Shown: in pieces, positions 38,061 through 50,319 of the stretch
Numbering within the stretch: the stretch's first letter is position 1
Layout of the letters: each line of letters starts with the position of its first letter
Assembly: GCA_951230915.1 (NCBI GenBank)
Contig: OX579642.1
Span: forward strand, 9,238,001-9,302,000
Direction: 5' to 3'
From: Antitrichia curtipendula
Lineage: Eukaryota > Streptophyta > Bryopsida > Hypnales > Leucodontaceae
DNA length: 64,000 nt
Translations under genes and position numbers: made by a program
The notes under the pieces: generated by a model
The model's database searches: none
What the model was told of the DNA's origin: nothing
What the model saw: the letters and a program-made list of their open reading frames with translations, nothing else

Positions 38061-41000
38061 CTAAAAGGCTGACATGGAACTACCCTCGCTATCCGAAGTA
38101 TGTGAATTTGACTCTTCTGCAATCGAATCTACAAACTGTAGAACACGGGGATCTACCAAATGGGCCCTAGAAGATGGCCGAGGGTTTAGGGCAATGAAAT
38201 CCTGGGAAAGAGCCTCAGCATACACCGGGAGATGAAACGGTTTAGGTGGACTCGGAAAAAATCGAGGATTTGCAAAAAAAGGAACTGCCTTCGAGAACCT
38301 CAAATCTTGGCCTTGCCTACAGAATACGATAATCTATATATTAGATGTTTAAGAAAACAACTGATGCATTGTGGCTAAATGGAAGAGTTCAATGGATGAC
38401 TTACTTACTGAATCGTGATGTTTTGACGACATGCTGGACCACTACTTCTTCATCGTCTAATTCACCGAGAACTAGCGTCGAGGGGTCTGGCTGTGCTTGA
38501 CCAACTACAGGTGGTTGAAGAATTGGAGCAATGAGGGCATCAAAGATGTCCTTATCCTCCTCAAATGCCAGAACATGGCGGCGCGTAGCGCGACATGCTT
38601 GAATGGTTGTACCTATGCACCAGTTAACACGTTAGGCAAAGATGTTAAAACGAGGTTGGACCCTATACAAATTGGATGAGGCAAATCCGATTTAGGATAG
38701 AGTCAAACCTGTTCCCGCTGTGCAGTCGACAACCACGTCCCCTGGTGCAGAACATGCCTCCACAAACATCTGCATGAACTGTCTCGCTTTTTCACGGGGA
38801 CCATGCCACGGAATGCTGCCATTCATGGTGATGTCTTCCTTGTTGCAGAAGTTCTGCAAAATGTCATCCCTAGCAACGTTCACACCCACAGCATCCTAGG
38901 ACGGAACAAATTGGAATGGAAAGTCCCCAAGCGTCTTTGGACTCGACTCCTTCACGAGAAGAGAGATGGCAAACCTCATAGTCTGCAACAGAGAAACAAT
39001 GTGAGTGAAGAGAGATGGTGCAAACTGAAACAGTAACCTTTCAATGAACATCATGGAAATTTACCGTCTTTGTAGGGTCGGTTGGTGAAGTCAAATGAAG
39101 GTGATTCATGCCAAAATAAGTTTCAAGAATGCGGAAGTTGTATTCCCGTGAACATCCCAAAATGTGACTTCTGTGTGGAGGAGAGGAGGCAGGGTACATC
39201 AATAGGAAGCTGCCATTGTCGTGGAGATACTCCTGCACAAAGTCAAAGACCGGAAGCAGATAGTCGTCCTTGAACTCATTCCACTTCGGAATGGGAGCAG
39301 GTGGGCAGGAAATGGTAGGAACATGGAGCCCTTCCGGTACATCTACAATCATCAAGTCCACTGCTTCGGTAGTTCCACTGACTCCATTGAAGGAGCGGGT
39401 TCTGTCACCGGAATGCTGCAAGGCGAAATAGACATGAAATGAAATTAAAACACAATGCGGTTGGCAACAATTCAAGTGACAATTTGGGACATACTCATTT
39501 TTTATTTGATATAAATGAATTGTGCACCACCCATACACAAGGATTCATGTAAGAAAGAGGAAGACTAGGGAAATCACCCATCACACTTACCATTGCCAAA
39601 AATGATAGAACAGCAGTATAAGCTGGTGAGCCTAGGTCAAGACTACCTAGTGCCAAGTTCAGCACGCACTCGTCGATGTCAGGCACAGGCTGAAGATTTT
39701 GATGAGTAGGCGTCAATCCATGCACCAGACGCTCCTGCGTGAGGGAAAATCCGGATGAAGTAATGTTTCCATCAGCTGCACTTGTAGCTGGTTCAGGCAA
39801 TGGAGTCTCCTCTTTCCTTGAGCGACGCTTTTTCTTCTCTTTCTCTTGGTCTTTCTCACTCTGCAATACCAGTCTCTTCCTCTTGCTTTGCTCGGACTTT
39901 CTTGTGGCTTCCTCTAATTTATCCACCTTCTTCTTGTCAGATAACTCTCGCCTCTTCACGGCCTTGGCACGGGCTTCGGGATCCAATCCAGCAAACTCAT
40001 CGAACTCAGCATCTGCTACCACTTAATCTTTCATTGCCTGAAAAAGAGACTCCTCCTCGGGTGGAGTGATGCCAAAGTTGCACTCGAGGTACCAAGGACA
40101 CGCCTGTAGATGAGCACTGGTCCACTTTTGCAACTGTGTTGGGGAGAACATACAATCTTGAGAGGATCGGTCCAACCAAGTCGTCAGAAAAGGCGGCAAG
40201 TCTTCCTTCTTAACAGCTTTTTTCCCGTACAACTCAAACTTGAAATACCTATTGACAATGAGAGAGATTTTAGTGACAAAAATAAATAAGGCATACGTCA
40301 ATATAACCATACAAAATAGCCATTCAGTTAATAAAAGCCTATTACTGTGACTCTATTACAATCAGTGCCATCTTCAACAGTGAGGTGGTTTTGGACTAGG
40401 GACTAGAAAACCATGCATACAGAATATCGAACTTACTCTCTCTCGGCACCGAGACCACATTTGGATGAACAACCCCTTGCATGTTCTGGTATCAAGGAAT
40501 GAAAATTGTTCAGCCCTGCCGAACCAAATCATCTCTCTCGATACCAAAACAACCAGGCTGCGAGAAAGAGGTAAACACAACTAAACAATTTAAAGTTCAG
40601 CTAAAACATTCTTCACAAATATATTTTTGATCGAAGGTGAAGATTAGGTATAAATACCTGTAAATCACACGCTTTACAGTGAGGTCGGATCCTCTATACT
40701 CCTTAAAGGTGTCCGACTTCTTGAAGGCATCACGCCTTTGAATATCCCCGTATAGGCGTGATCCCATAGCTTCATCCGCCACGACTCAATATACTCCACT
40801 AGTGACTTAGGCTCAGTGGGGACGGTCATATCAATAGCTACGTTATCCGACCGGGTGATGGAATCGAACATCTCCAGAGCTGCCTCCTCAATCTGCATGG
40901 ACCATTTTGTAAGCGACAGTAGAAACGTCCAAGATAGCAAGCTTGCTCAGATTGATCCCTAGCAACATGAAGAGTACACCCACAATACTGTTAATTAACA

Positions 41001-43176
41001 ACTGAAATATGATAATAAGGGTGGAAACTCATACCCCAGCATAGTAACAGGCTTTTGCAAGGAAGACAACTAACTTCTCTTCGTTCACTGGGCGGGGTGG
41101 AAACCGTCGTGCCTCTCTAGTGGGACCACTGGAATTCATCCAATTGAGCCACTTCACTTTAAATGATGGAGCTACGTTGGCTGTAGCAATGAGTTGCAAC
41201 TTCTCTAGCGTAAGTTCCTGAACAGCATAGAGGCTCCAGTGCCGTTCAATCTGCAAAATGAAAGCGAGAACTCAATACAAGAAATATATAATACATTTCA
41301 ATTCATGTCAATTAGAAAATGAATGGGTCATACCTCCTTCAACCAGTCATCACCGAGTGCGGGATTAGCAACGGCCACTATCTTCAAGAGCTTTTTGTAG
41401 TGTCTCTCTGTAGCGTCCTTGATAGAGGATCTCATAGCCGCTGCCACCCCCTCATTAGTGATTTCATCTGCTGGGGTTTCTTCATGGTATTTACGTACAC
41501 CAGAATCAGCCGCTGAGGCAATCTCTTGTTGAAATGATGAAAACACATTTACAATACAGGTAAATATGGTGAAGGAAATATCAAATAATGCACCAACATG
41601 GACTCATGCCGTGGAACAAGATGAGCAAAATCAGTGAAGAATCAAGGAGATCATACCTTGAATATGAAGCTGGTGAATACGTCGAGGGGCATACTGTACC
41701 AAGTTTTCCGAAAACTCAGCTGACAGGTTTTGACTTCCTCCGCGCTCAGTAACTCATAGAATTTCTCGATCTCCATAACACCGTACTTCTGAACCCGATA
41801 TAGCGTGTGGACAAGATTTGTCTTCACGTGCGAGTTCTCTGTGTGCTTGACCGGTGAGTTCACAAAGTGAACCGTTAACATAAGAAATTACTGGTTCAAG
41901 ATAATAACAATAGTGAGTGATGATACACATGTACACAAATGGGAAAGACGTAAGGAGAGGCTTACTTATTAATATCGTGCATTGCTTGCATTGCCACCCT
42001 GATACGATTCCGCGTATCGAGGATAATGGAGTCCACGCTGATATGCCACTACTATGAAGTCGCTGGATGTGATTCATCCAGGCAATACGTCTGTGGTTTC
42101 CATTACAGACAAAGAACTTGTAGTCCACAAGGTGCTTCAAGGCCGGAAGGGAGTTGAGATGATCATTGAAGCTATCATTCACGGAATTCCATATGAGACC
42201 CCACTCCTTCTTCTCTTCATCAGTGAAGCTCCCTGACTTCCCTTGCTCATCTGATATGGAGACGTAAAAAACTCGCGCTCCCTCTTCATATCCCCAGGTA
42301 AACCGGTTCTCAAGTCACGTCAAGTCCGGCGCTAATGTCGATCGAACCATTGGCATCGGAACCAACCTGCACAAAGGTATTTTCATCCGACAAAGGTCGT
42401 TTGTGGTGAGCTTCAAACTGTTGATGACGCAGACCGTATCCAGAGTTTGTGTCCTCCTGATGTCATCTTCAAGAAGTCCAGGATCCACTCCGGAAATGCT
42501 ATCATCCTGCAAATCATTTGCATCTGAATCTGAGCCGATGACAGGCTGCTCGTTGAATGTCTCCACTGCAGTGCCACTGGAAGTGGTACGTGGTGTTTGC
42601 CTGAGACGCACCTGGAAGAGGATAAGTGGAATTAATACAGAACAATGTCCCGTTGATTTTAAGACACAAAGTATATAAAACACTATTATATGGTATGTCA
42701 TTACAGAATATCCATTCCGTGATGCAAGATATAATCTGTCGTTATACAAGTCCATGTAATAGTATATCTCAAACTCCGCACTGACATGCCGCTGAAAGTA
42801 ACCTATACGAACCGCAGCAGAAAATGAGGATGTCATCGTCGGACTGATAACCAAAATCCACACCCTCATGATTGCATGTGCAGTACTAAGTGCTAGCATC
42901 AGATACCGTAACAGTAGCTGTTAAGTCGTTGGACCCACATGAAGTGCAACAAGAGTCCGAGGAGGGCACGCGTCCCTCCCCATACGGATCCCTCCATCCT
43001 AACTCAACATCAAGCAGATGAACGTGAAGCTGTACCGGCCGCGGAAGACTGGGAACGGGAACTATTGGGCCACCTTTGCCACCGTCAAGGTCGTCGCACT
43101 GGGGAAAGACCTCCTCGACAGGCATCGGACTTGTAGGAGAACTAGATCCGCCTATCTCCTGAGGTTGGATATCCAT
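38061..43176 (-). pseudogene. ParB-like / DNA methyltransferase-like fusion gene, copy C (best methyltransferase motif I)
   Basis: Read on the minus strand. The N-terminal exon has ATG 43176 but may be preceded by exons beyond the tandem array. The ParB-like exon (42611-41966) has CRMKIPLCRLVPMP and FFVCNGNHRRIAW. Later exons: about 41861-41657, 41532-41335, 41256-41038, 40893-40674, 40249-39591, 39415-39065, 38982-38709, 38612-38409, 38316-38061. A highly charged coiled coil lies near 39750-40020. Motif IV is MIVDVPEGLHVP; then GSIPWHGPREK and a canonical motif I, DVVVDCTAGTG, followed by ACRA...RRHVLAFEED. The order IV, then PW-G region, then I is that of beta-class amino-methyltransferases. 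Defects: TGA 42315 (Arg in A), frameshift near 42052, frameshift near 40740, TAA 40023, TAG 38896. Confidence 0.7.
40436..40454. repeat. CTCTCGG/CCGAGA palindrome in a methyltransferase C intron
   Basis: CTCTCTCGGCACCGAGA, the same type as the palindromes in the transposase C intron and the 181-bp array. Confidence 0.55.
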
Positions 43177-43290
43177 AGCGGCCCTTCGCAGCACCTACAA
43201 ATGAATATCAGAGTCATTTATCTCCAGTAGGCAACTCAATAGTTAAACTCGTGCCATGCAAATTAAAGTCCATAACGAGGCAAGCCCGAG

Positions 43291-45110
43291 CTCACCTACT
43301 GAATATCCAAATCCAAATAAAAAAAAATATACAAACAAGTTCATCACACCCTTGTGTTCTCAACGAGAGCCCTGTCCAAGCATACGGTGGACAGCGGGAA
43401 CCCTCTCTCGGTCCCGCGAGGGCCCACGAGGGACTTGTCTGATGCATAGGAAGCTCACAGCAAGACAATGCTCACCTACTGAAAATCCAATTCCAAATCA
43501 GAAAAAATATACAAACAAGTTCACTCCAACCCTTGTGCGCTAAACTTGACAAGCTGTCCAAGCATACGGTGGAGGGTGAGATCCCTCTCTCGGTCCCGAG
43601 AGGGCCATTGAGGGACCTGTCTGATGCATAGGAACTCACAGCAAGACAACGCTCACCTACTGAAAATCCAATTCCAAATCAGAAAAAATATACAAACAAG
43701 TTCATTCCAACCCTTGTGCGCTAAACCTGACAAGCTGTCCAAGCATACGGTGGAGGGTGAGATTCCTCTCTCGGTCCCGAGAGGGCCATTCAGGGACCTG
43801 TCTGATGCATAGGAACTCACAGCAAGACAACGCTCACCTACTAAAAATCCAATTCCAAATCAAAAAACAAATACAAACAAGTTCAACCCAACCCTAGTGC
43901 GCTAATAATGACAAGCTGTCCAAGCATACGGTGGAGGCTGAGATCCCTCTCTCGATCCCGAGAGGGCCACTGAGGGACCTGTCTGATGCATAGAAACTCA
44001 TAGCAAGACAACGCTCACCTACTGAAAATCCAATTCCAAATCAAAAAACAAATACACAAAAGTTCACCCTACCCTAGTGCGCTAAACCTGACAAGCTGTC
44101 CAAGCATACGGTGGAGGGTGAGATCCCTCTCTCGGTCCCAAGAGGGCCATTGAGGGACCTGTCTGATGCATAGGAACCGAACAGCAAGACAACGCTCACC
44201 AACTGAAAATCCAATTCCAAATCAAAAAACAAATACACAAAAGTTCACCCTACCCTAGTGCGCTAAACCTGACAAGCTGTCCAAGCATATGGTGGAGGCT
44301 GAGATCCCTCTCTCGATCCCGAGAGGGCCACTGAGGGACCTGTCTGATGCATAGGAACTCACAGCAAGACAACGCTCACCTACTAAAAATCCAATTCCAA
44401 ATCAAAGAGAATATACAAACAAGTTCACCCCAACCCTTGTGCACTAAACCTGACAAGCTGTCCAAGCATATGGTGGAGGCTGAGATCCCTCTCTCGGTCC
44501 CGAGAGGGCCATTAAGGAACCTGTCTGATGCATAGGACCTCACAGCAAGACAAGGCTCACCTACTGAAAATCCAATTCCAAATCAAAAAAAAAATACAAA
44601 CAAGTTCACCCCAACCCTTGTGCGCTAAACCTAACAACCTGTCCAAGCATACGGTGGAGGGTGAGATCCCTCTCTCGGTCCCGAGAGGGCTCTTGGGGGA
44701 CCGGTCTGATGCATAGGAAACGCATAGGAAGACAGAGATCACCTACTGAAAATCCAATTCCAGATCAAAAAAAATATACAAACAAGTTCAATCCAACCCT
44801 TGTGCGCTAAACCTAACAACCTGTCCAAGCATACGGTGGAGGGTGAGATCCCTCTCTCGGTCCCGAGAGGGCCCTTGGGGGACCGGTCTGATGCACAGGA
44901 AACGCATAGGAAGACAGAGATCACCTACTGAAAATCCAATTCCAAATAAAAAAAAATATACAAACAAGTTCAACCCAACCCTTGTGCGCTAAACTTGACA
45001 ACCTGTCCAAGCATACGGTGGAGGGTGAGATCCCTCTCTTGGTCCCGAGAGGGCCCTTAGGGGACCGGTCTGATGCATAGGAAACGCACAGGAAGACAGA
45101 GATCACCTTC
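43291..45110 (+). repeat. Ten-copy, 181-bp tandem array with one palindrome per unit
   Basis: Unit starts (CTCACCTACT or ATCACCTACT) at 43291, 43471, 43652, 43833, 44014, 44195, 44375, 44556, 44737, 44919 and a final partial at 45101: a constant step of 180-182 bp. Each unit holds CCCTCTCTCGGTCCCGAGAG, a near-perfect hairpin of the C palindrome type. The first and last units are more diverged. Minus-strand frames of about 61 codons recur in each unit, but 181 is not a multiple of 3 and I do not call them genes. The array lies between the two divergent genes of C. Confidence 0.95.
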
Positions 45111-46292
45111 TGAATTTCAACAACAAAATCCAAGCATCGGTCCCCGTGGATTTACCTCAACTTCGGTCCCCGTGGATTTCATGTTTCAAGCAGCAGCTGT
45201 CGCCAAATTAGCTTATGCAGTTGCCGCCGTATTCCTGTCCGCGCCAGTAACGTCCATCACCAAACTTCTCCCGCTTCGCAGAATTCGGCTTCCGTCCATG
45301 GAGAGCTTTAAAAGGAAAAGGAGAGAGCTTTGGACAATACAACAAAGGGAAGAGATCATGAAAGCAGCGGGTGAGAATAAATTCAATCTACCCTAAACCC
45401 TAAGTGTCTCCAGAATGATTGCTCGTGCGCTGCCTTTCGCACTACTTGGATAGTACGTTTCCCATTCGGAGGTCGGCGGAGATAATTGGGGAATTTGATT
45501 AAGTGAACTGGCATGCTTCGTGCTGACTTCGGGGCATTTGTTTGAATTTTTTCTTCGTGCCGCCACCATCTCGTCTTTACTAGGCGTTGTGATACCTGAC
45601 AGTCGTACTGACTAATTTATTATTCTGACACTCCGTCAACATAATCGTGGAGTTCGCTGGACTGCTTAATAATGTGGATTGCCCACTCTGAATTTCTGTT
45701 TCATTTTATTTTATGGCATTCAATGGTCAGTGAAGTTTCTGAACGCATTCGGTGAATCTGTCCTTGTATGCTACCGAATCCATTCCACATTGTCGGGGAT
45801 GTTTCTGATAGTTCGAGATGGGAATTGACTCAGGCATCAAGTGAACAGCGGCTCCACGGGTGTGTTGAATACTTGTGGAATACGAGGCCAAGGCAATACA
45901 GTTTCAATGACTTCCCCCACTTGCATCTGAGCATTTCTAGATGATGGCTTTATGTATACACCAATATCACGAATTTGCTTGTCTTTAAGGTCTAACAAAT
46001 GTAAGGGGATTAACCTTAATGAGGTCTAGATAGATCTGATGAATGCCTTAACTCAGCCGTCAAATTTCATATGTTTTGCCGTACATTTAAACCGCTGAAT
46101 GCGTGATTCAATTGCATCTGGTGTTCTTATATCAAGAATCTCGTTATTTCAATTTAGGGCGGTAGGGCCCATTGTTAGCAGCATATGTCATTGTAGTTTA
46201 AATTAGGTGTTTCATAGTGTTTCTCTAACGTACTGGATGTTTTCTTTATTTCGAGCGTAGATAGGTTTAGCTCCCGCCTACAAACCTGGTCA
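45111..46292. promoter_or_regulatory. Spacer between array and transposase in element C
   Basis: No long frame. At 45298-45370 a plus-strand exon-like stretch, and on the minus strand an ATG at 45299 (MDGSRILRSGRSL...), overlap at one CATG, so divergent transcripts could start here. The rest (45400-46250) shows nothing coding. Confidence 0.35.
45298..45370 (+). CDS. Possible basic first exon upstream of transposase C
   Basis: ATG 45298 encodes MESFKRKRRELWTIQQREEI, then MKAA, and ends at a good donor (GCGG/GTGAGA). Splicing to the acceptor CGTAG at about 46260 keeps frame through RFSSRLQTWS to the transposase Met at 46293. The KRKRRxLWTIQQREEIMKA pattern recalls the start of a Psq/CENP-B-like helix-turn-helix, but is too short to claim. 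Copies A and B show no equivalent. Confidence 0.3.
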
Positions 46293-49200
46293 ATGGAGGA
46301 AATGGCGCATTCTGCGCGAAGGGTCGTTGTCAGTGCAAACGGCAAAAGAGTTCCTATATTGTTTGATGTGGACGAGAATGGACTTGTTGTATTGTCAGCT
46401 TTTCGATTATGCCTACGGTTTCAATTGAAAGAGGGTTCGGTCCATTTGGACGAAGAAATCTATGATAGCGAGTCTGGCATACTCAGCCACACTGTTGGTC
46501 AAACTCCCTCAAGCGATGGAGTGAATACTAGGTGGATGCTCAAACCTGGAAGGTATAGAGCGTACGGAGTGTCGGAATTCAGTAGATTGACATCGTCGGA
46601 AAATGCTCCACTGTATCGGTCGTCGTCGTGTTCATTTCAAACCCCCCTCCTCAATCGTATTAAAGTAGAACCATTGGAACAGAATGTCATGATCCTTAGT
46701 GATGATTCAGACGTAGATTCTCCAGCGAAGTCTCCCGCCGCTATCGATTCCAGTTCGGGTCAATGTTCTCTTGCTCCTGAATTTATTGCTCAGGGTTCTG
46801 CTGAGCCGAAGCCGGTCGCATCTGTGATGGACGGCTTAAGGGGACTGCGTGGTCTGAAGGGATGTCGAAACGTTTTGTCAAAGCTAAACTATGACGCAAT
46901 TGACATTCACAAAGTCTCAATTACTGCCTCCATCTTTCAATGGCAAGGTCATTTTTGAACTTCCTTCCCTACAGGCATTCGGTTCTACTTCCCAGGCAAG
47001 GCAAATGTCTGGCATGGATAAACGATATGATGGACATGTGTGGTCCAAAACTGTGACAACCAATATCATTAATCCAATGGGATTAGTGTTTCGCACGTCA
47101 GTTTGTGTAGGGCATTTGCGCTGTGTTAACCCTACTTGCGAGTTTCTATCTCGAGTACATCGAACCATGAATGTAAACGAATTAGAATGGGAAGGATTGG
47201 CATCCACACCACTTGATGTTGGTCACAAGCATCCTCCCGGATCAACTCTTGTCTGCAGGATTTGCAAGGAGCCTCCCTCTTGTATTGCTTGATGCGATGT
47301 GCGTGTTTGCTATGTTGCAAGAAACCCAAAACTCACACGGGCTTTCGTTCATTTGGGAAGTCACGAGCATCCAGTGAAGGATGGTGAGCTTAGAGACATG
47401 AAGGAGAAAACACGGTCTCTCATTGAGGAGCAGTTGGAGAGAACACCATCGGCGACAAATTCCTCCATCGTCATGGAGGCTACAAAGGAGCTTCTTGGAG
47501 GCTTACTCCTTCGTCCGGATGGAGAGACTCCAAAAGCAATGGACTTCGAAGACCTTGTCCCAGTTTTGGACAAGTGCAAATATCTGAGCTCACCTTCTAT
47601 TCGGAACGAGGTAACTTCATTTAAGTACCTGAAAAGATTTGGAGTGATAGATAGCATCACCAAATTGAGAGGATCCAGTACTTGGGCATTCGTCCAGGAA
47701 AGCAAATTTCCAGGTTAGGGTACCGATGTGGATAAGGTTTTCGTATTTAAAATGTCAGAAGTTGGACCAGGTAGCGGAGTGGACTTGGTGAAATGCATGC
47801 AAGCCGGAGGAGATCTGGCAGATGCTTGGGTAATGTTTGACCATGTCAAACGTGTAAAAGGTTGGACGACCATGGCATGCCATGTTTATGACTCCATGTA
47901 CTGCCGTGTCATGACTATTGCTTGTTGCGACATGCAATCGGAAGACTGTGCAGCACAAGTTCTGTTTTGGAAAAACCTAAACTCAGTCCTTAATAGGAAT
48001 GGAGTTGTGGACATTCAGTTTAAAGGTTTCATGGCGGATAGCGCCCAAGCGAATTGGAATGCTGTGAGGTTAGTTTACGGTTCTGGTGATATTGGACATC
48101 CAATGGACAACCGAGAGAGGACGTGCCTTTTTCATTGGACCCAATCCATGGAGAAGCACACTAAGGCTGAAATTAGAGGGGATTTACAAGATCAGCACCG
48201 TTTGCTTTGCAAGCAATACAAGAATGCTACGTCGCCAGAGCAATCTGAAATGCGATACCTCGCCATCAAATCATGGTGGTTGTCATCAGGTGCCACCACA
48301 CAGGAAGGAGTGCAGAGACTAGAGTTGTGGCTATCATTTTGGCATTTCCGCTATCGCCAATGGGGTGGATTCATGCAGCTAGTAAGGCAGTGTCTTTTGC
48401 CATTTGGAATTGTAATTTTTTGCTAGGTCTGTCGTATTATGTCTACCGTCTCATCATTTCATTGCTATCAGATGGAATGCTTTGTTTTCCTAAATTATTC
48501 ATTTTTTGTTTTTTAGTGCCAAAATATAATCTCCAATTATTGCATGGAATAGGATGTCCGTTGATGCCTCTCGGTACAGAGAGGATCTGATGGGGTCGCT
48601 AGAATATTTCTATTTCTATTTCTATTATTGAAAGCATCAATATACACTCAAGCATATCTTCATTCTGTGCTTTGAGTTTGCAACTTCTAGTTGCAAGTCT
48701 CTCTCGGTACCTAGAGAGGGTTGATTGTAGGATTGTGTTTAGGTTCAATGGACTCAATTCTCAGGTCCTCTTTAATTGCATTATTCATTTTGTATGCACC
48801 CGGCTTAGCTGAGATGTCCCCTAAAACTAAATTTGTACTACTCCCATTTTTTGGCAGAATTTAACTGAATCCGAGTTGGCTGAAATGCCATCTTGTAACT
48901 TGGCGGAGACTGTTCACAATAAGTGGCTACATCAGTCTGGAAACCGGGGTAATGACTTATACATTGCCACAATAGACGATTTTGTGAGGGCGTTCATGCA
49001 GATGGTGAAGTATTATCAGTACTTGAAAGGTAACCAATCTGGAACCGGACCAGGAAAGGAAGAACTACTATTACGAGTAGCCCAGAGGTCGGCCGAGCGA
49101 ACTGGTAATCCAAAGGTACTAACTAAAGCTATTTCAAATATTCCAGGGGTGGAAGAATTTTTTGATCGAGAGCCCCACCTAGAAGGTGAAGAGATTTGTG

Positions 49201-50319
49201 GATCGCAGAAGAGGAAGTCAGACATGCCATTAGGATGTGAATACAATTCGCACAGACCAGACAAGGTGAACTATTCCCATCCCCGCGTACAAACAAGATC
49301 AGGGAGAGCCAGTAGAAGTGTTCCAATTTTGAATACAATTTTGGAAGATATTTCTCCAATTGTGGATTCGGGACCCCAACCAATGATCTTAGACGACGGG
49401 ACCCTAGGACAACATCAGCATCCAAATTTGACGCACGTATTCTCTATTCAAGAGAGCATGTGTGATGAAACGCAATGGCATATTGCACGATTGCCTAAGA
49501 ATTCCACGAAAGCGTGCTTCGCTCTTCAGGCAATTACGAAGAAAAAGTGCACTGCGCCGATTGTTCAGAACAACATTGCAACCGCGGCCCCAACATATAC
49601 AGGTATGATGGTGAATTATAGGAAAAACCACAATGAACGTATGCAATTCTTTTTTTGCAATAATGATATTGAAGGTGTGTAAAAGGGACGCGGAGGAAAT
49701 GGGTGTTATCAGTACCACCTGTTCCAAAGATTTGGCCGATCAAAATGGGCACTAAACTCTCAAAGGCTGAGATTCTGTCTTTAGAAACGTCTGGTTTCCA
49801 ACTTCCACAACGGGAAGTTATTTCACCGAGGAGACTCTTCGGCGGTGAAGCAGGAGTTGAATTGGTCCATGCTTATCCTATTCCAGCGTCCCCTCACGAG
49901 TATCCGTCAATTCGAGCGGGTAAACTTGTTTGGAGGAATCCAAAGGCTCCAACAGTAAAGCACCAAAACAATTGTGCTTCAGCTTTAACATTAAGTGGAA
50001 GAATTCAGAAGGTAACTATGGTTCCTCATCCGGGATTTGGGTGCATAGTGTCATTGAAGTCTGGTTTGGAGCCCTGTGAAGAACTGTACTTGTTGACAAT
50101 TTCCTGTTTCCTGACTGCACCTGTCCAAATTTCAAGGAGATGAAGCTGAAGTGCTTGGGAAAGCGCGGAACGTGGGCAAATTGCAAGCACCTTTATTTCA
50201 TATTCACGGTCATTTGCAACTTGCAGTGTACAACAGATGGCTTCATTCATGCAGCAACATTCAGTTTTAATGAAGTCAAACATGTTCTTCTTAGCGGCAT
50301 ATTGAATCATTTGGAATGA
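46293..50319 (+). pseudogene. MULE-like DDE transposase with SWIM zinc finger, copy C (decayed)
   Basis: ATG 46293 (MEEMAHSARRVVV) to TGA 50319, with one intron (48382-48857) at the position shared with A and B. Landmarks: RIKVEPLEQNVMILSDDSDV (46655-46717); YDGHVWSKTVTTNI; CxxC and HLGSHEHPV region (47100-47380); core VYDSMYCRVMT, QSED, FMADSAQANWNAVR, TCLFHWTQSMEKHT; WHFRYRQWGGFMQL before the intron; AEMPSCNLAETVHNKW after it; FFFCNND; SWIM finger CTC...CKH (about 50112-50193). Defects: +1 frameshift near 46915, TGA 47290, TAG 47716 (Gln in A, B), 1-base loss near 49678, frameshift near 50100. The intron has two C-type palindromes. Confidence 0.75.
48567..48720. repeat. Two CTCTCGGTACCGAGAG-type palindromes in the transposase C intron
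   Basis: CCTCTCGGTACAGAGAGG (48567-48584) and TCTCTCGGTACCTAGAGAGG (centre 48706-48711). Same core as the hairpin of the 181-bp array, with GGTACC in the centre. Confidence 0.65.

Noticed and set aside
43291..45110. CRISPR array
   Set aside because: Units are 181-bp full tandem repeats without unique spacers, in a eukaryotic context.
44528..45133. Family of small proteins (~61 aa) encoded once per 181-bp unit
   Set aside because: Unit length is not a multiple of 3, frames occur on both strands, and several units lack them; best seen as shadows of the array.
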